Positions 13,290 through 23,620 are shown, counted from the stretch's first letter. The stretch is DNA of 64,000 nt from Nicotiana tabacum (GCF_000715075.1 NC_134082.1:210189948-210253947), one strand, 5' to 3'. The notes: generated from the letters alone by a model not told the origin. Numbers and translations: made by a program.

Positions 13290-14305
13290 AAATGGTTGTT
13301 GAGGTCAGGAGCCCCGCCTGAAGAACGGAATAGCGCTTTATTTTCGAAGTTGTTGTTGAGGTCAGGAGCCCCCCCTGAAGAACGGAATGACAATTTATTT
13401 TTCGAAGTTATTGTTGAGGTCAGGAGCCCCGCCTGAAGAACGGAATGGCGCTTTATTTTCGAAGTTGTTATTGAGGTCATGAGCCCCCCGAAGAACGGAA
13501 TGGCGATTTATTTTTCGAAGTTGTTGTTGAGGTCAGGAGCCCCGCCTGAAGAACGGAATGGCGATTTATTTTTCAAAGTTGTTGTTGAGGTCAGGAGCCC
13601 CGCCTGAAGAACGGAATGACGATTTATTTTTCGAAGTTGTTGTTGAGGTCAGGAGCCCCGCCTGGAGAATAAAGGTTTTATATTCTAAGAAGTAATTGGT
13701 TCTGAAGTCAGTAAAGCAGAGGAATACAACCGAAATCCCCAGCGGGAAACAACAAAAAATCCCCAGCAGAGGAAGACAGTTCAAGATTCGATGGAAAAAG
13801 TCTCGCCCGCCTGAAGAAAGAAATGGCGATTTATTTTTCGAAGTTGTTGTTGAGGTCAGGAGCCCCCCGAAGAACGAATGGCGATTTATTTTTCAAAGTT
13901 GTTGTTGAGGTCAGGAGCCCCCCTGAAGAACGGAATGGTGATTTATTTTTCGAAGTTGTTGTTGAGGTCAGGAGCCCCGCCTGAAGAACGGAATGACGAT
14001 TTATTTTTCGAAGTTTTTATTGAGGTCAGGATCCCCCCCTAAAGAACGGAATGGCGATTTATTTTTCGAAGTTGTTGTTGAAGTCTCGCCCGCCTGAAGA
14101 AAGGAATGGCGATTTATTTTCGAAGTTGTTGTTGAGGTCAGGAGCCCCCCCTGAAGAACGGAATGACGATTTATTTTTCGAAGTTGTTGTTGAGGTCAGG
14201 ACCCCCCTGAAGAACGGAATGGCGATTTATTTTTCGAAGTTGTTGTTGAGGTCAGGAGCCCCCCCTGAAGAACGGAATGACGATTTATTTTTTTGAAGTT
14301 GTTGG
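13290..14305 (+). repeat. Minisatellite of about 58-bp units (14-15 copies) in element B
   Basis: The unit reads GTTGTTGTTGAGGTCAGGAG, then CCCCGCCTGAAGAACGGAAT, then GGCGATTTATTTTTCGAA. Copies follow one another from about 13290 to 14305, with a break at about 13670-13800 that contains AATCCCCAGC-type sequence. Differences are mostly in the C-run and at single bases. The array lies in the 3' untranslated part of the element; short ORFs across it are repeat artefacts. Confidence 0.9.
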
Positions 14306-14535
14306 TTGAGGTTGGGAGCCCGCCCATATAACAGAGGAATACATTTCAGTCTTTAAATTTCAAGTCCGAAGTTGGGAGCCCACCCATATAATAGAGAAAT
14401 ACATTTCAGTCTTTACATTTCCAGTTTTGAAGTTGGGAGCCCGCCCATATAACAAAGGAATACATTTCAGTCTTTAAATTTCAAGTCCGAAAGTTGGGAT
14501 CCCGCCCATATAACAGAGGAATACATGGAAGTTTG
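14306..14535 (+). repeat. Second minisatellite (about 60-bp unit, 4 copies) in element B
   Basis: The unit starts GTTGGGAGCCCGCCCATATA, continues ACAGAGGAATACATTTCAGT and ends CTTTAAATTTCAAGTCCGAA. Four copies abut the previous array without spacer. The shared GAGGTY..GGAGCCC core suggests this unit evolved from the 58-bp unit. Confidence 0.85.
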
Positions 14536-15170
14536 AAGTCAGTAAAGCGAAGGGTTACAACAAAAAAACCCAACAGAAATCAGAAGGAAGACCACAGGTT
14601 GAGCCAGAAGTAAAGAAACAACAGAGAGGAATACAACCGAAATCCTCAGCGGGAAACAACAAAAATCCCCAACAGAGGAAGGAAGTTCAAGATTCGATGG
14701 AAAAATAATGTGAAGCTCACGAGAAGGAAATAAGCCGTTCGAGATCGGCAGTCAAGGGAGAATAAAAGACAAATCAGAAGTAAATAAATACCAGAGGAGT
14801 CACCGAGACATCAAAGCAACAAGAGATACAAGAGCACGACTGAAGATCTAGATAAGATTTTGTAATTCATAGACTATAGTTTAGTCTAGCTTCTTGTTTT
14901 CTTTCAGCATGGTGTAATAAGGAGGTCGGCAGGCAGTAATAACAGCATGCAACAACAGTAACATTGCAGTCCCATGGTAGGCCCAGCTACCAAAACTTCC
15001 CGAACTACATTAACCTGATTCCCTTCTAGCCAGGGATATGTAGGAAACCTTTGAAGCAAAGGTTCGGTTAAATATTTTAAAAATTGCTTCGCACGGAGTA
15101 CTCGGATGGGCAAAAATTGCTCGTATATGCTCACTTTATCTTTGCACGAAAACTCTTCGTGTTTTCGGAC

Positions 15171-15183
15171 AAAGAGGGGCAGC
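15171..15183 (+). other. Polypurine tract of element B
   Basis: AAAGAGGGGCAGC immediately precedes the 3' LTR start TGTGAGC at 15184. It would prime plus-strand DNA synthesis. Confidence 0.7.
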
Positions 15184-15513
15184 TGTGAGCACGTGATTTT
15201 TGCCCTATGTGAGAATTACTCCCAAAAATTCAAAATAAAATAATTTTTTCTTTGTGCGCAATTTTGAGAATTTTCGTGGCATTTTTGGATAATTATTTGT
15301 ATTTTGTCTGAGCATGTTTATTTATTAGATTAATGAAAAATACAAAAAAATGTGTGTTGCATGTGCATTTAGGATTTAATTTTACAATTTAGGAATTAAC
15401 AAGTTTGTTTTACAAAATGGGAAAATCACAAAAAATATGTACTTCGCATCTTTTGCATTTTATGTCCGAATTGTGTGATTTTTATCGTTATTGATATTTA
15501 ATTTCGTGTGACA
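15184..15513 (+). repeat. 3' LTR of element B
   Basis: 330 bp, TG...CA, pair of 3342-3670, followed by the right TSD GTTTG (15514-15518). After the TSD the interior of element A resumes and runs straight into its polypurine tract. Confidence 0.92.
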
Positions 15514-15548
15514 GTTTGAATTCCAACCTTTAGGACAAGGTTGTTTTT

Positions 15549-15568
15549 AAGGCGGAGGGGAGGTGGAT
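15549..15568 (+). other. Polypurine tract of element A
   Basis: AAGGCGGAGGGGAGGTGGAT lies directly upstream of TGTAGTGAAT, the 3' LTR start of element A at 15569. It is separated from the rest of the interior of A only by element B. Confidence 0.65.
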
Positions 15569-16259
15569 TGTAGTGAATAGGGGTGGGCGTTCGGTATTTC
15601 AGTTCGGTATTTAAGAATTTCGGTTCGGTATTCGGTTTATCAATTGTGTATACCAAATACCATACCAAAATATTTCGGTACGGTTCGGTATTTCTTATTT
15701 TGGTTCGGTACGGTTTCGGTTTAACAATCAATGAATAATCAATGCTAACAGTGCACATGCACAATTGAAATTTTCACTCTAAAAGAATCTGTTTTTCGAT
15801 ATATAACAGTGCACATGGCTGATCTGATGGCACATGCACAATTGAATAAGTGAAAAGCAAAAGTTGGCCAACTGCACAATGCACATTACACAACTATATT
15901 AAACAACTTAAACACAGTGCAATACTGCAATCAACTGGCCAACTGCACATTACACAACTTAACACTTAACACAGTACACAATTGAATTTGTACACAACTA
16001 CACAACACATTACACAACTTAACACTTAACACAGTGCACAATTGAATCTGTACACAACTACACATTACACAACTTAACACTTAACACTTAAACACAGTGC
16101 AATAAAAACACAGTGCAACAAAAACAGTCTTAATACTTAAACACAGTGCAACTGGCCAACTGCAACAGTCTTAACAGTCTTAACAGTCTTAACACTTAAA
16201 CAGTTAAACATAGTGCAACAAAAACAGAGAGGGCATCCCTCAACAAACAGTCTTAATTC

Positions 16260-16454
16260 TTAAACATGAATTCCAGGAAGACGTGCAAGACAACGCTTAA
16301 TATGCTTCCTTAAACCAATTTTTCCATTCCTCTTTAGATTAACATTATATACTTGACCACAATGTTTGCACTCTACTTTGCGAACTTCTCCGTTATCTTC
16401 TTTTACCACAAAGTATTCCCAAATATCGGAGCGTTGAGCAGTAGCACGGGGCAT
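16260..16454 (-). CDS. Small BED-type zinc-finger ORF inside hAT D
   Basis: A 64-residue minus-strand ORF that starts MPRATAQRSDIWEYF. It carries a BED-type pattern: aromatic residues near 12-16, then CX2C at about 30-33 (CKHC), and HX3C at about 51-55 (HIKRC), ending shortly after. BED fingers bind DNA at the N-terminus of hAT transposases. Here it lies downstream of the transposase C-terminus, not at its N-terminus, and is separate from the BED finger at 18590-18803. It may be a captured or duplicated fragment, a remnant of another hAT, or a 3' exon. The downstream sequence has no hAT catalytic domain. Whether it is expressed is unknown. Confidence 0.45.
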   Translation of the reverse strand: MPRATAQRSDIWEYFVVKEDNGEVRKVECKHCGQVYNVNLKRNGKIGLRKHIKRCLARLPGIHV

Positions 16455-16725
16455 GATTGCACTTGAACCTAAAAAAAATATAAATCATAAGTTAGAATAT
16501 TATATTTTGATGATAATAAAACAAAACTACAAAATATTAAGTATATCATTATCACCAAACAAATAGAGTATTAAACTTACCACTCAAGATGCAAGTTGCA
16601 ACTATACATCAAACAATGCTAGTAGTGCTTCCATTATTTTCCATATCTAAAGATAATACGACCAAATATGTCATACAAATGAAAAAGCATGATATATTAT
16701 TTTGAATTAAAATACACACAAAATA

Positions 16726-18803
16726 TTAAAGCTTACCAAGCTCGAGTTCCTCAAGATACTTCAAGTCTTCTTCAACACTAATAGGATTCTTCTCTTCTCT
16801 AAGCCAATCTTGAACACAAATAAGAGCTTGCACACATTTAGGAGTCAATGAACTCCTAAATGAATCAAGAATACGGCCACCAGTGCTAAACGCGCATTCT
16901 GACGCCACACTAGAAATTGGAATTGCCAACACATCACGAGCCAACTCCGAAAGAATAGGAAATCTAGGAGCATGTGTTTTCCACCAACTCAATATATCAA
17001 ATCTTCACTAAAAGGCTCTTGTTCTTCACTAATGTATTTATCCAACTCCGATTTAGTACCCCTACTTCCATTGTCTTCCTTTTGTTTCTTCAAGCGAAGC
17101 TTAGTCCTTATTTTTGATGCACTTATAACACTCCCACTAGGTGTATTAGATGTGTTGTTAGATGAAGTAGAACTAGATGGAGATTGAGGACAAGATTCGG
17201 TTGAATACTTTTTTAGATACTCTCCAAACAAAGAAATCATATAAGCATACACCTCAGCATTTATTTTCTTCCCTTTTTCCTCCCCAAAAAGTTCTTCAAG
17301 TGCTCCCTCAACATATTCAAATTTTTTACGTGGATCCAAGACGGAAGAAATAAAAATCATTTTATTCATCTTTTCAGGCTCACCCCAATACTTCTTGAAC
17401 TTTTCTTGCATTTGCTGAGCCATTTTTCTCAAATGCTCATCCTCACTAGCTAAACACATTTTCAAATGACAATAAAGTTCAGATACATCCTCAAAATGAG
17501 AATTACAAGTGACATAACGTGAACCTGAAACTTTTTTAGTTAGCTCGTGAAATCGTGCAAGAAACTCTATCACATTCCTCACATTCACCCAATCATCAGA
17601 TTCAAGAGGACCTGCATTACCACCATCTTCACAAAGATGAGAACATTGATAAGCAGAAAATCCATCATAAAAAGATGCAACTTGTCAAAGGCCTTTTCAA
17701 AGTGTTGTGTTGTATCCAATATTAAATAGGTGATATTCCACCTGGTAGGAACATCTAAACACAACGTTTTGGTATATTCTACCTTTACATGTGCACAACA
17801 CTGTTTAAACTTTAAGGTCCTTGCAGGCGAAGATCTCACATACCTCACAATATTTCTAACACGTGTCACAGAAGCATCAAGTTCTTTCAAACCATCTTGA
17901 ACAATTAGATTTAGTATATGAGCCATGCGTCTCACATGAAGATGTTTACCACTCATCATATTAGTTTTCCACATATCTAACTGTTTAGACAATTCTTTGA
18001 CAGTGACATCATTTGAAGAAGCATTGTCCACTGTAATAGTGAAAACCTTGTCTAATTTCCATTCAAGCAAACAATCCCTAATAGCTTTAGCCATCTCTTC
18101 ACCCTTATGACTAGTGATAGGACAAAAATTTAGTATCCTTTTATGCAACTTCCAATCCCTATCAATGAAGTGGGTTGTCAAACACATATAATTTATTCTT
18201 TGTAATGAAGTCCAAGTGTCTGTTGTTAGGCAAATTTTTGGTTGTGCTTCTCTAAAAGAACTTCTTAGATTTTGCCTCAATTCACCTTAAACTTCATAAC
18301 AATTCCTTGTTATGTTCTACGAGAAGGAAGACGAAATAGTGGTTGAGTTTTTCTCATAAACTTCATAAAGCCTTCATTTTCTACAAAGCTAAATGGTAGT
18401 TCATCAGTAACTATCATCTCAATTAAGGCCCTCCTAACCACTTTTTGATCAAATTTCCAAATTGATCCTTCATCATTTTTGCAAGATTGAAAATTTATCT
18501 TTGTTTGACTATTATCTTCTGCAATTTTAAGTGGGTATTCTTTGCATCTAAGCAAATGATTCTTCAATCTTGTTGTTCCATTTTAGATGAATTAGCAGCA
18601 TAAGCTTGTTTACAATATCGACACCGTGCTTTCCCAACCCCATTAACCTCAAATTTATCAAAATGGTTCCAAACGTCTGACCTAGATTGCATGGCTTTCC
18701 TTTTCTTGGAATCTTGAGTATCAATGGTGTTGGTGTTACTATCTACCGTAATAGGTAAACTTTCACTAGAACCAACATCACTTACTTTACTTGTATCTTC
18801 CAT
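16726..18803 (-). pseudogene. hAT transposase of D (BED + RNase H-like + dimerisation domain), frameshifted
   Basis: Minus-strand segments line up as one transposase. 18803-18564 holds the start and a BED finger (CX2C in CRYCKQAY). 18567-18310 finishes the finger (HLLRC). 18280-17585 contains the first catalytic Asp in LTTDTWTS and the second in TVDNASSND. 17588-16989 holds the middle region and a Ser-rich linker. 16992-16726 has the dimerisation domain with the conserved Glu in ASECAFSTGG. Neighbouring segments sit in different frames, so there are at least four frameshifts (near 18580, 18310, 17665, 17000) and a stop near 18285. The enzyme would cut and paste hAT elements by binding their subterminal repeats; this copy cannot encode it intact. 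Confidence 0.85.
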
Positions 18804-20266
18804 CTATACAAAATTAAACAAATATAAACATAAATTAACAATCAACAAATTAACTACCTTGCTATCAGTAATGCTGAGAGAATGTAAATATGAGAGTGCA
18901 CTTTTAGATTTTAGTTATTTTAAACTAGCTATAAGTAGCTTCAACTACCATGTTTCTGCTATAACAAATTAACAATATCTTTCCAACAGATGCAGCAGCA
19001 GTCTAATGTAACTGCAGCTAAGCAAAAGCTAAAAAGGCTAAAGAAGCCATTAACAATATCCTTTTCTAGCCATCTATAAATAAATAAAAAATCATGGTCA
19101 TTACTACTCAAGTGACAAGTCCACAATTATTTAAATCTTTCCAAACCAGCAACCATAAGAATGTCACAACAAAGAAGACTAACAGTGAATTCACTCAACT
19201 GTCATCATCCTAAAGTGTCTATCACAAGAAAAATGCAAGGAAAGTTCTAAAAATCAGACCTAAACAAAGTAATCATATGGTAAGCCTAACACATAGTCGT
19301 GTACTCACAACTGTTATTATACAAGCAAATGAATTAAACAGCATGAACGTGATACAGATGATATTTTCCTACTAAAGGGAAAAGCTCGGAACAACAGTTC
19401 ATTCAATCAGCAGTACAACCAAAAGAAAATGAAGCATACCTTTGAAATTGAAATTGAATCGAGCTCGGAACACTGGAACAGGACAGCAGCGTCTTCGACA
19501 CTTCGTTTGCCCGGAATTTGTAAGGAGTGAGGAATCGAATCGAGCTGGAAATCACCGCCTATAACCCTAAATTAGTTTGATGCAGAAAATCAGAAATTAA
19601 AAAATTTATGCGTCTGAACTCTGAGCTCAAAAAGTTCAAAACTTAAAAATATAAAAACTCAGAAGAAACCTCAGAGAGTACTGGGATGAGAATGAGATGA
19701 GATGAGACTTACAAAACTTACAAAAGTAGTCAGTTAACCGGTGAAGATGAGATGAGACTCGAGCTCGACTATCGACTGGTCGTAACTCGTAAGTCGTAAC
19801 TCGTAGACTCGCAGTCGATTCTCGATGATATCCTAAGCCCTAATGCCCTAATTTGATTCAGATGGTCTAAGAGAAGAGAAGAGAAAAGATTAGACTATTA
19901 GATTTAGAGAGGAAGAGTAATGGGCTTGGGTATTAACTGACTTGGGTAATTGGGGTTGGGAGTTGGGGGAGCTGGGTGGGACGCCGGGACGGTATGGTCG
20001 TAGCCCGTATGGACTTAGATATAGTAATATATATTATATAGGTAATTGGGCTTAGATATAGTCATATATATTATATAGGTTCACCAAATTTTTGGTATTT
20101 CGGTTTACCGAAATTGTAAAATTATAATACCGAGAATCGAATCAAAATACCGAAATACCGAAAATCCAGTACCGAATTAGACCGAAATACCGAAAAAAAC
20201 CGAAACAAAAATACCAAATTAATTTGGTTCGGTTCGGAATTCGGTTTTTCGAATTTTATGCCCACC
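18804..20266 (-). other. 5' flank of the transposase gene within hAT D
   Basis: About 1.4 kb upstream (minus strand) of the transposase start with no ORF of note. It contains CTCATCTCATCTTC-like pyrimidine repeats near 19690-19760 and, at the end, the subterminal CCGAAATACCGAAA repeats. The promoter and leader of the transposase gene would lie here. Confidence 0.5.
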
Positions 20267-20603
20267 TAGTGAATGCCAAAATATATGATGTTACAATGTA
20301 GCCTATCTTTTAATATTATTTGCAGTTGAGCTCCTGTGGTTAGTTAGGTCTACCAGCTAAGGGATAGTAGATTATTTTAGGTCTATATATTTAGTACTGT
20401 AGCAATTTATCGGTCATGTTGAATGAAAATTGAGTCTTTGTTTTGTCTGCATTTCATTTCTTTCTTTTTAGTTCTTGTTTTTTATTTCCATGACGATTCC
20501 AACGTGTGAATCGTTACAACTTATGAATAGAGAAGGAAGAAAATGTTGAAAAAAAGAAAAACGTCTTTAATTTAAATTAGATTCTTATATCTATGGGCTA
20601 TTT

Positions 20604-21109
20604 GGGCTGTCTAAGGCTTTTGGGTACTTAACCTTAAGGGGATTGTGGTTAAGAGAATTTAAGGGTACGTGGTAAGGGAATATTTAGGGTTATCGTACCA
20701 ATACCAGTAACACTACTGGTCTTAAGGGGGCTATAAGGATACTTAAGGGTATTTTTAAATTAAAATTTTAAAAATTATTATATTTAAATAAACATAAATA
20801 TAGGGGTTAAAAACATAAATTAAGATGTACGATATGTTATGAGACTAGTAAGGTAAACATAGTCGTCTTAGCTGTTGTCAACTAACGATAAAAAATGGCT
20901 ATATTTAAATATAAAAAAATATTAAGGCTACCGTTTCGGTACCGTAAGGGTACCAACCAGACCGGTTTTACCGATACTTTTTCGGTACCCTCGTAGTACA
21001 TGTTTTCTTTGCCTAAATCATCGATCCCTACCCCAATCAGGCCGGAACAGAAGGTACTGATACCGTTATGGACTGGATCGGTTTGGATACCCTCCCCCTC
21101 AAACAGCCC
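20604..21109. mobile_element. Putative Tourist-like MITE
   Basis: Inverted termini: GGGCTGTCTAAGGC...GGGTA at 20604 and the complement of TACCCTCCCCCTCAAACAGCCC ending at 21109. GGGCTGTTTG-type ends and a following TAA resemble PIF/Harbinger (Tourist) MITEs. The left flank shows TTT rather than TAA, so the 3-bp TSD is imperfect. The inside is AT-rich with GGTACCG-type repeats and no ORF of interest. Confidence 0.4.
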
Positions 21110-21303
21110 TAAGTGTTATAGATCTCCAAGTGGTTTCGCGTTTTATAGGTATGAACAACTTTCATCATCTTGTTGTAAACCTAAATTAGTCAAATAAATA
21201 AATTTCGATACATAGTATAGTAAAGAATAGTTGTGATATAAATTTTCAACCACTAAGTTTTTCAAAAAATAGATTTTTACCGACCTCTAAGTAGTAATTT
21301 TGT

Positions 21304-22498
21304 GGGGGATTTGCATCTATTGCCGCTTTTTGTGTCACATTTTAACTTGTGCCCGCTTTGCAAAAACAATTACAAGCGTACCCAATTTTTCGCATAACTT
21401 CAGTATACGGGGCTGAAGTAGCAAAGACAATCACGCAAAACTTTAGCATTTTAGTAGCCGGGCCTGAAGTTCAGCTCTAGAGCTGAAGTTTTTGTTTTGT
21501 AACTGGTGAACTTCAGCTCCACGACTGAAGTTTTTATTTTATAACTGGCGAACTTCAGTTCTTTTGTAACCGGGAAACTTCAGTTCTAGAGCTGAAATTT
21601 TTGTCTTTGTAACTGGGAAACTTCAGATATAGAGCTGAAGTTATTTAGTTCATTGTATGTTTACTACCCCAAATGACACTCTTTTCACATAATTTTTACC
21701 TGGATTCTTTTACTGCAATTGTTATGGCCCAGTTCTCAGTTCCTTTTCTTTTCAATGGAACGATGACATAATATACAAACCTGAAGTTTATCATCCAGGA
21801 GTAAAAGCTAGATAGAAAACAAGCTTCTGGTGCAATATCTCGCCTTCACAAATGGTAGCAGTCACACAATGTCACATGAAAATCATTTAAGCATGAGATT
21901 TTGTAAGCAAAGTCAACCTATTGCACCTTTTAGCAAAAAAAAACATATTGCACCAGCAGATCATCTTTTCTCTAGGATATTAGACTAGTAGACTATATAG
22001 AAAATAGCAGAAGAAGAAGAAGCAGAAGAAGAAGAAGAAGAAGAAGAAGAAGAAGAAGAAGAAGAAGAAGAAGAAGAAGAAGAAGAAGAAGAAGAAGAAG
22101 AAGAAGAAGAAGAAGAGAAGGAGAAGGAGAAGAAGAAGGAGAAGGAGAAGGAGAAGGAGAAGGAGAAGGAGAAGAAGCATAAGAAGAAGGAGAAGGAGAA
22201 GAAGAAGAAGAAGAAGAAGAAGAAGAAGAAGAAGAAGAAGAAGAAGAAGGAGAAGAAGAAGGAGAAGAAGAAGCAGGAGAAGAAGGAGGAGGAGAAGGAG
22301 AAGGAGGAGGAGAAGAAAATGAAGGAGGAGAAGGAGGAGGAGAAGAAAAAGGAGGAGAAGAAGAAAATGAAGGAGGAGAAGGAGGAGGAGAAAGGGGACT
22401 GGAGTTATTTAAAAAGTGAGTACAAATTAAAAAAAATTAAAAAAATAGGTATAGATTAAATGGGGATGACCAAATAAGGCGCCCTGTGCTATTTTTAC
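21304..22498. mobile_element. Putative MULE-type MITE or remnant containing a GAA array
   Basis: The right end (complement GTAAAAATAGCACAGGGCGCC) closely matches the right end of the better-defined MITE at 26244-26757. The left end GGGGGATTTGCATC is weaker. Between 21400 and 21650 inverted/direct copies of CTTCAGCTCTAGAGCTGAAG recur. The flanking 9-mers (TAATTTTGT and AATTTTTAT) match at only 6 of 9 positions, so the limits are tentative. The purine microsatellite lies inside. Confidence 0.35.
22010..22398 (+). repeat. GAA/GGA purine-strand microsatellite, about 390 bp
   Basis: Nearly uninterrupted A/G sequence: (GAA)n first, then mixed GAA/GGA triplets, with only isolated C or T bases (for example near 22022, 22178 and 22274). 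Translation gives only Leu/Phe (minus) or Glu/Lys runs, so ORFs here are not genes. Long purine mirror tracts can adopt triplex DNA. Confidence 0.93.
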
Positions 22499-22734
22499 AA
22501 TTTTTATTTTGTAACTCAAAAGTAACTTGACAGCGGAAAATTTTCACATTGTAATAAACGTAAGATCCATTCTTCTTTCTCAAGTTAGCTGTCAGTTGAC
22601 TTTTTTTTGGCACGTACTTATACTAAATACTAATTGAGAAGCGTGGAACTAGTTTTCCTTTATTGAATGACAAGTAAAAGAAAGTGGTTTTCCTAGTTAG
22701 AACAACTTCACACGTGGGCATAGTGCTGTATTCT

Positions 22735-22940
22735 GGGTCGGGCCCGGGCCTAAATGGGCCAAACGAGCCGGGCTTAACGGGCTTGGGCTTGGCGGGCCTG
22801 GGCTCTGGCGGTCCCGGGCCTCACGGTCCCGGGCTTCGTGGGCTCAACGGGTGGAACCAGCCCATGACGGGCCTAAGCCCATATGGTCCTGGGCTAAACG
22901 GGCCGGGCCCGTGGGCTTAGCGGGCCTAACGGGCTTTTTT
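22735..22940 (+). repeat. Left subterminal GGGCC array of hAT E
   Basis: About 20 spaced copies of GGGCC, GGGCTT or close variants (such as CGGGCCTAACGGGC). The array is mirrored in inverted orientation at about 25310-25515. In hAT elements such subterminal motif clusters are transposase-binding sites; here this is inferred from position. Confidence 0.75.
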
Positions 22941-23229
22941 ATTTTCGGGGTTTTTATTTTTTATTTTTTTTGTTTAAGGCAATTTCTTGTAAACTATATC
23001 ATGGCTATATAAAAAATATGTATGTAATATATATGTAGAAATCTAATTATTAAAGTGCTTGACGAAAAAGTAAAATAACAAAACAATATTAAAACTAAAT
23101 TGTCATGCATAATAAATTAATAAGAAAGTACAACATGAAGCATAAATACGTCTAATAAAAACGGCTATTTGTGCAATATGGCCGTTGGTGGTCATTGGGG
23201 GTGGGGCCCTCATTTTGAATTTTGAAAAA

Positions 23230-23620
23230 TCTTGTTTTGTAGTATATATAGTATACTAGTATAGTATACTATATATAGTATGTTATGTATATATATTTCC
23301 AAATATAATTTCTTATAATGTTTTGTAGTATATATATTATATATAGTATGTTATGTATATATATTTCCAAATATAATTTCTTATAATGTTTTGTAATATA
23401 TATATATAGATTTTCTTGTAGTATATATTGTATGTTATGTATATATATTACCTTATATATTTTCTTGTAGTATATATTGTATGTTATGTATATATATTAT
23501 ATATATATATATATATAGATTTTCTTGTAGTATATATTGTATGTTATGTATATATATTACCTTATATATTTTCTTGTAGTATATATTGTATGTTATGTAT
23601 ATATATTATAGCTTATAAAT
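23230..23620 (+). repeat. AT-rich tandem repeats inside hAT E
   Basis: Units built of TTTTCTTGTAGTATATATTG followed by TATGTTATGTATATATATTA repeat several times, with longer versions containing TTCCAAATATAATTTCTTAT. Period varies from about 60 to 85 bp. No coding capacity. Confidence 0.8.

Larger units (their letters stand above)
3342..15513 (+). mobile_element. Ogre-like non-autonomous LTR retrotransposon B
   Basis: The element is bounded by LTRs 3342-3670 and 15184-15513, both TGTGAGCACG...CGTGTGACA, and flanked by a perfect 5-bp TSD GTTTG (3337-3341 and 15514-15518). A primer site (3675-3693) and polypurine tract (15171-15183) lie at the expected places. The interior has gag-related reading frames (about 4856-5803 and 6634-7443) and then no recognisable RT, RNase H or integrase. 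It then becomes a long repeat-rich 3' region with minisatellites at 13290-14530. A motif starting GAACTAC and ending in GATACGTAGG or close to it recurs near 4472, 6211, 11543 and 15002. The lineage (Tat/Ogre) is inferred from the primer site and gag sequence. A 3-kb solo LTR is inserted at 7444. Confidence 0.85.
15579..20266 (-). mobile_element. hAT DNA transposon D, 4.7 kb
   Basis: Perfect 8-bp TSD TAGTGAAT at 15571-15578 and 20267-20274. The ends AGGGGTGGGCG and the complement of ATGCCCACC form a short imperfect TIR. Subterminal zones (about 15590-15720 and 20085-20250) carry inverted copies of TTCGGTATTTCGGT-like repeats, typical hAT transposase-binding architecture. The interior encodes a BED-zinc-finger hAT transposase on the minus strand (16726-18803) and a second BED-like ORF (16260-16454). 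CAGTGCACA/AACTTAACACTTAACA repeats fill 15770-16240. Confidence 0.88.
1..20518 (+). mobile_element. LTR retrotransposon A, 5' truncated by window edge, hosting nested insertions
   Basis: The first 37 bases end in CGTTACA and match 20482-20518, so they are the tail of the 5' LTR and the end of the 3' LTR of one element. After the 5' LTR comes an initiator-Met-type primer site (40-52). A polypurine tract (15549-15568) precedes the 3' LTR, which starts TGTAGTGAAT at 15569. Removing B (3342-15513) and hAT D (15579-20266) leaves about 3.35 kb of interior and a 3' LTR of about 254 bp. No gag, protease, RT or integrase signature is visible, so A looks like a large non-autonomous (LARD-like) element. 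The two LTR tails differ at 4 of 37 sites, fitting an older insertion than B. The 5' TSD is outside the window. Confidence 0.75.
15569..20518 (+). repeat. 3' LTR of element A, split by hAT D
   Basis: The LTR is 15569-15578 plus 20275-20518 once the hAT and one TSD copy are removed, about 254 bp. It begins TGTAGTGAAT and ends CGTTACA at 20518. Its last 37 bases align with the first 37 bases of the window. The bases ACTTA (20519-20523) would be the right TSD of A, unconfirmed because the left flank is off the window. Confidence 0.72.

Noticed and set aside
13136..14296. ORFs of PPEERNGDLFFEVVVEVR-type repeats on both strands
   Set aside because: Translation of the 58-bp minisatellite; frame follows the repeat unit, with no gene signals.
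15498..15764. ORF with RTKIRNTEPYRNILV-type repeats
   Set aside because: Translates the subterminal TTCGGTATTTCGGT repeats of hAT D.
16130..16250. tRNA-like or other RNA gene in the repeated CAGTGCAAC/TTAACAGTC sequence
   Set aside because: Short direct repeats without cloverleaf or A/B box pair; better read as subterminal hAT repeats.
20519..20523. ACTTA as proven right TSD of element A
   Set aside because: The left flank is outside the window, so it cannot be confirmed.
21980..22180. ORF of Leu and Phe runs, possible membrane protein
   Set aside because: Product of the GAA microsatellite on the minus strand.
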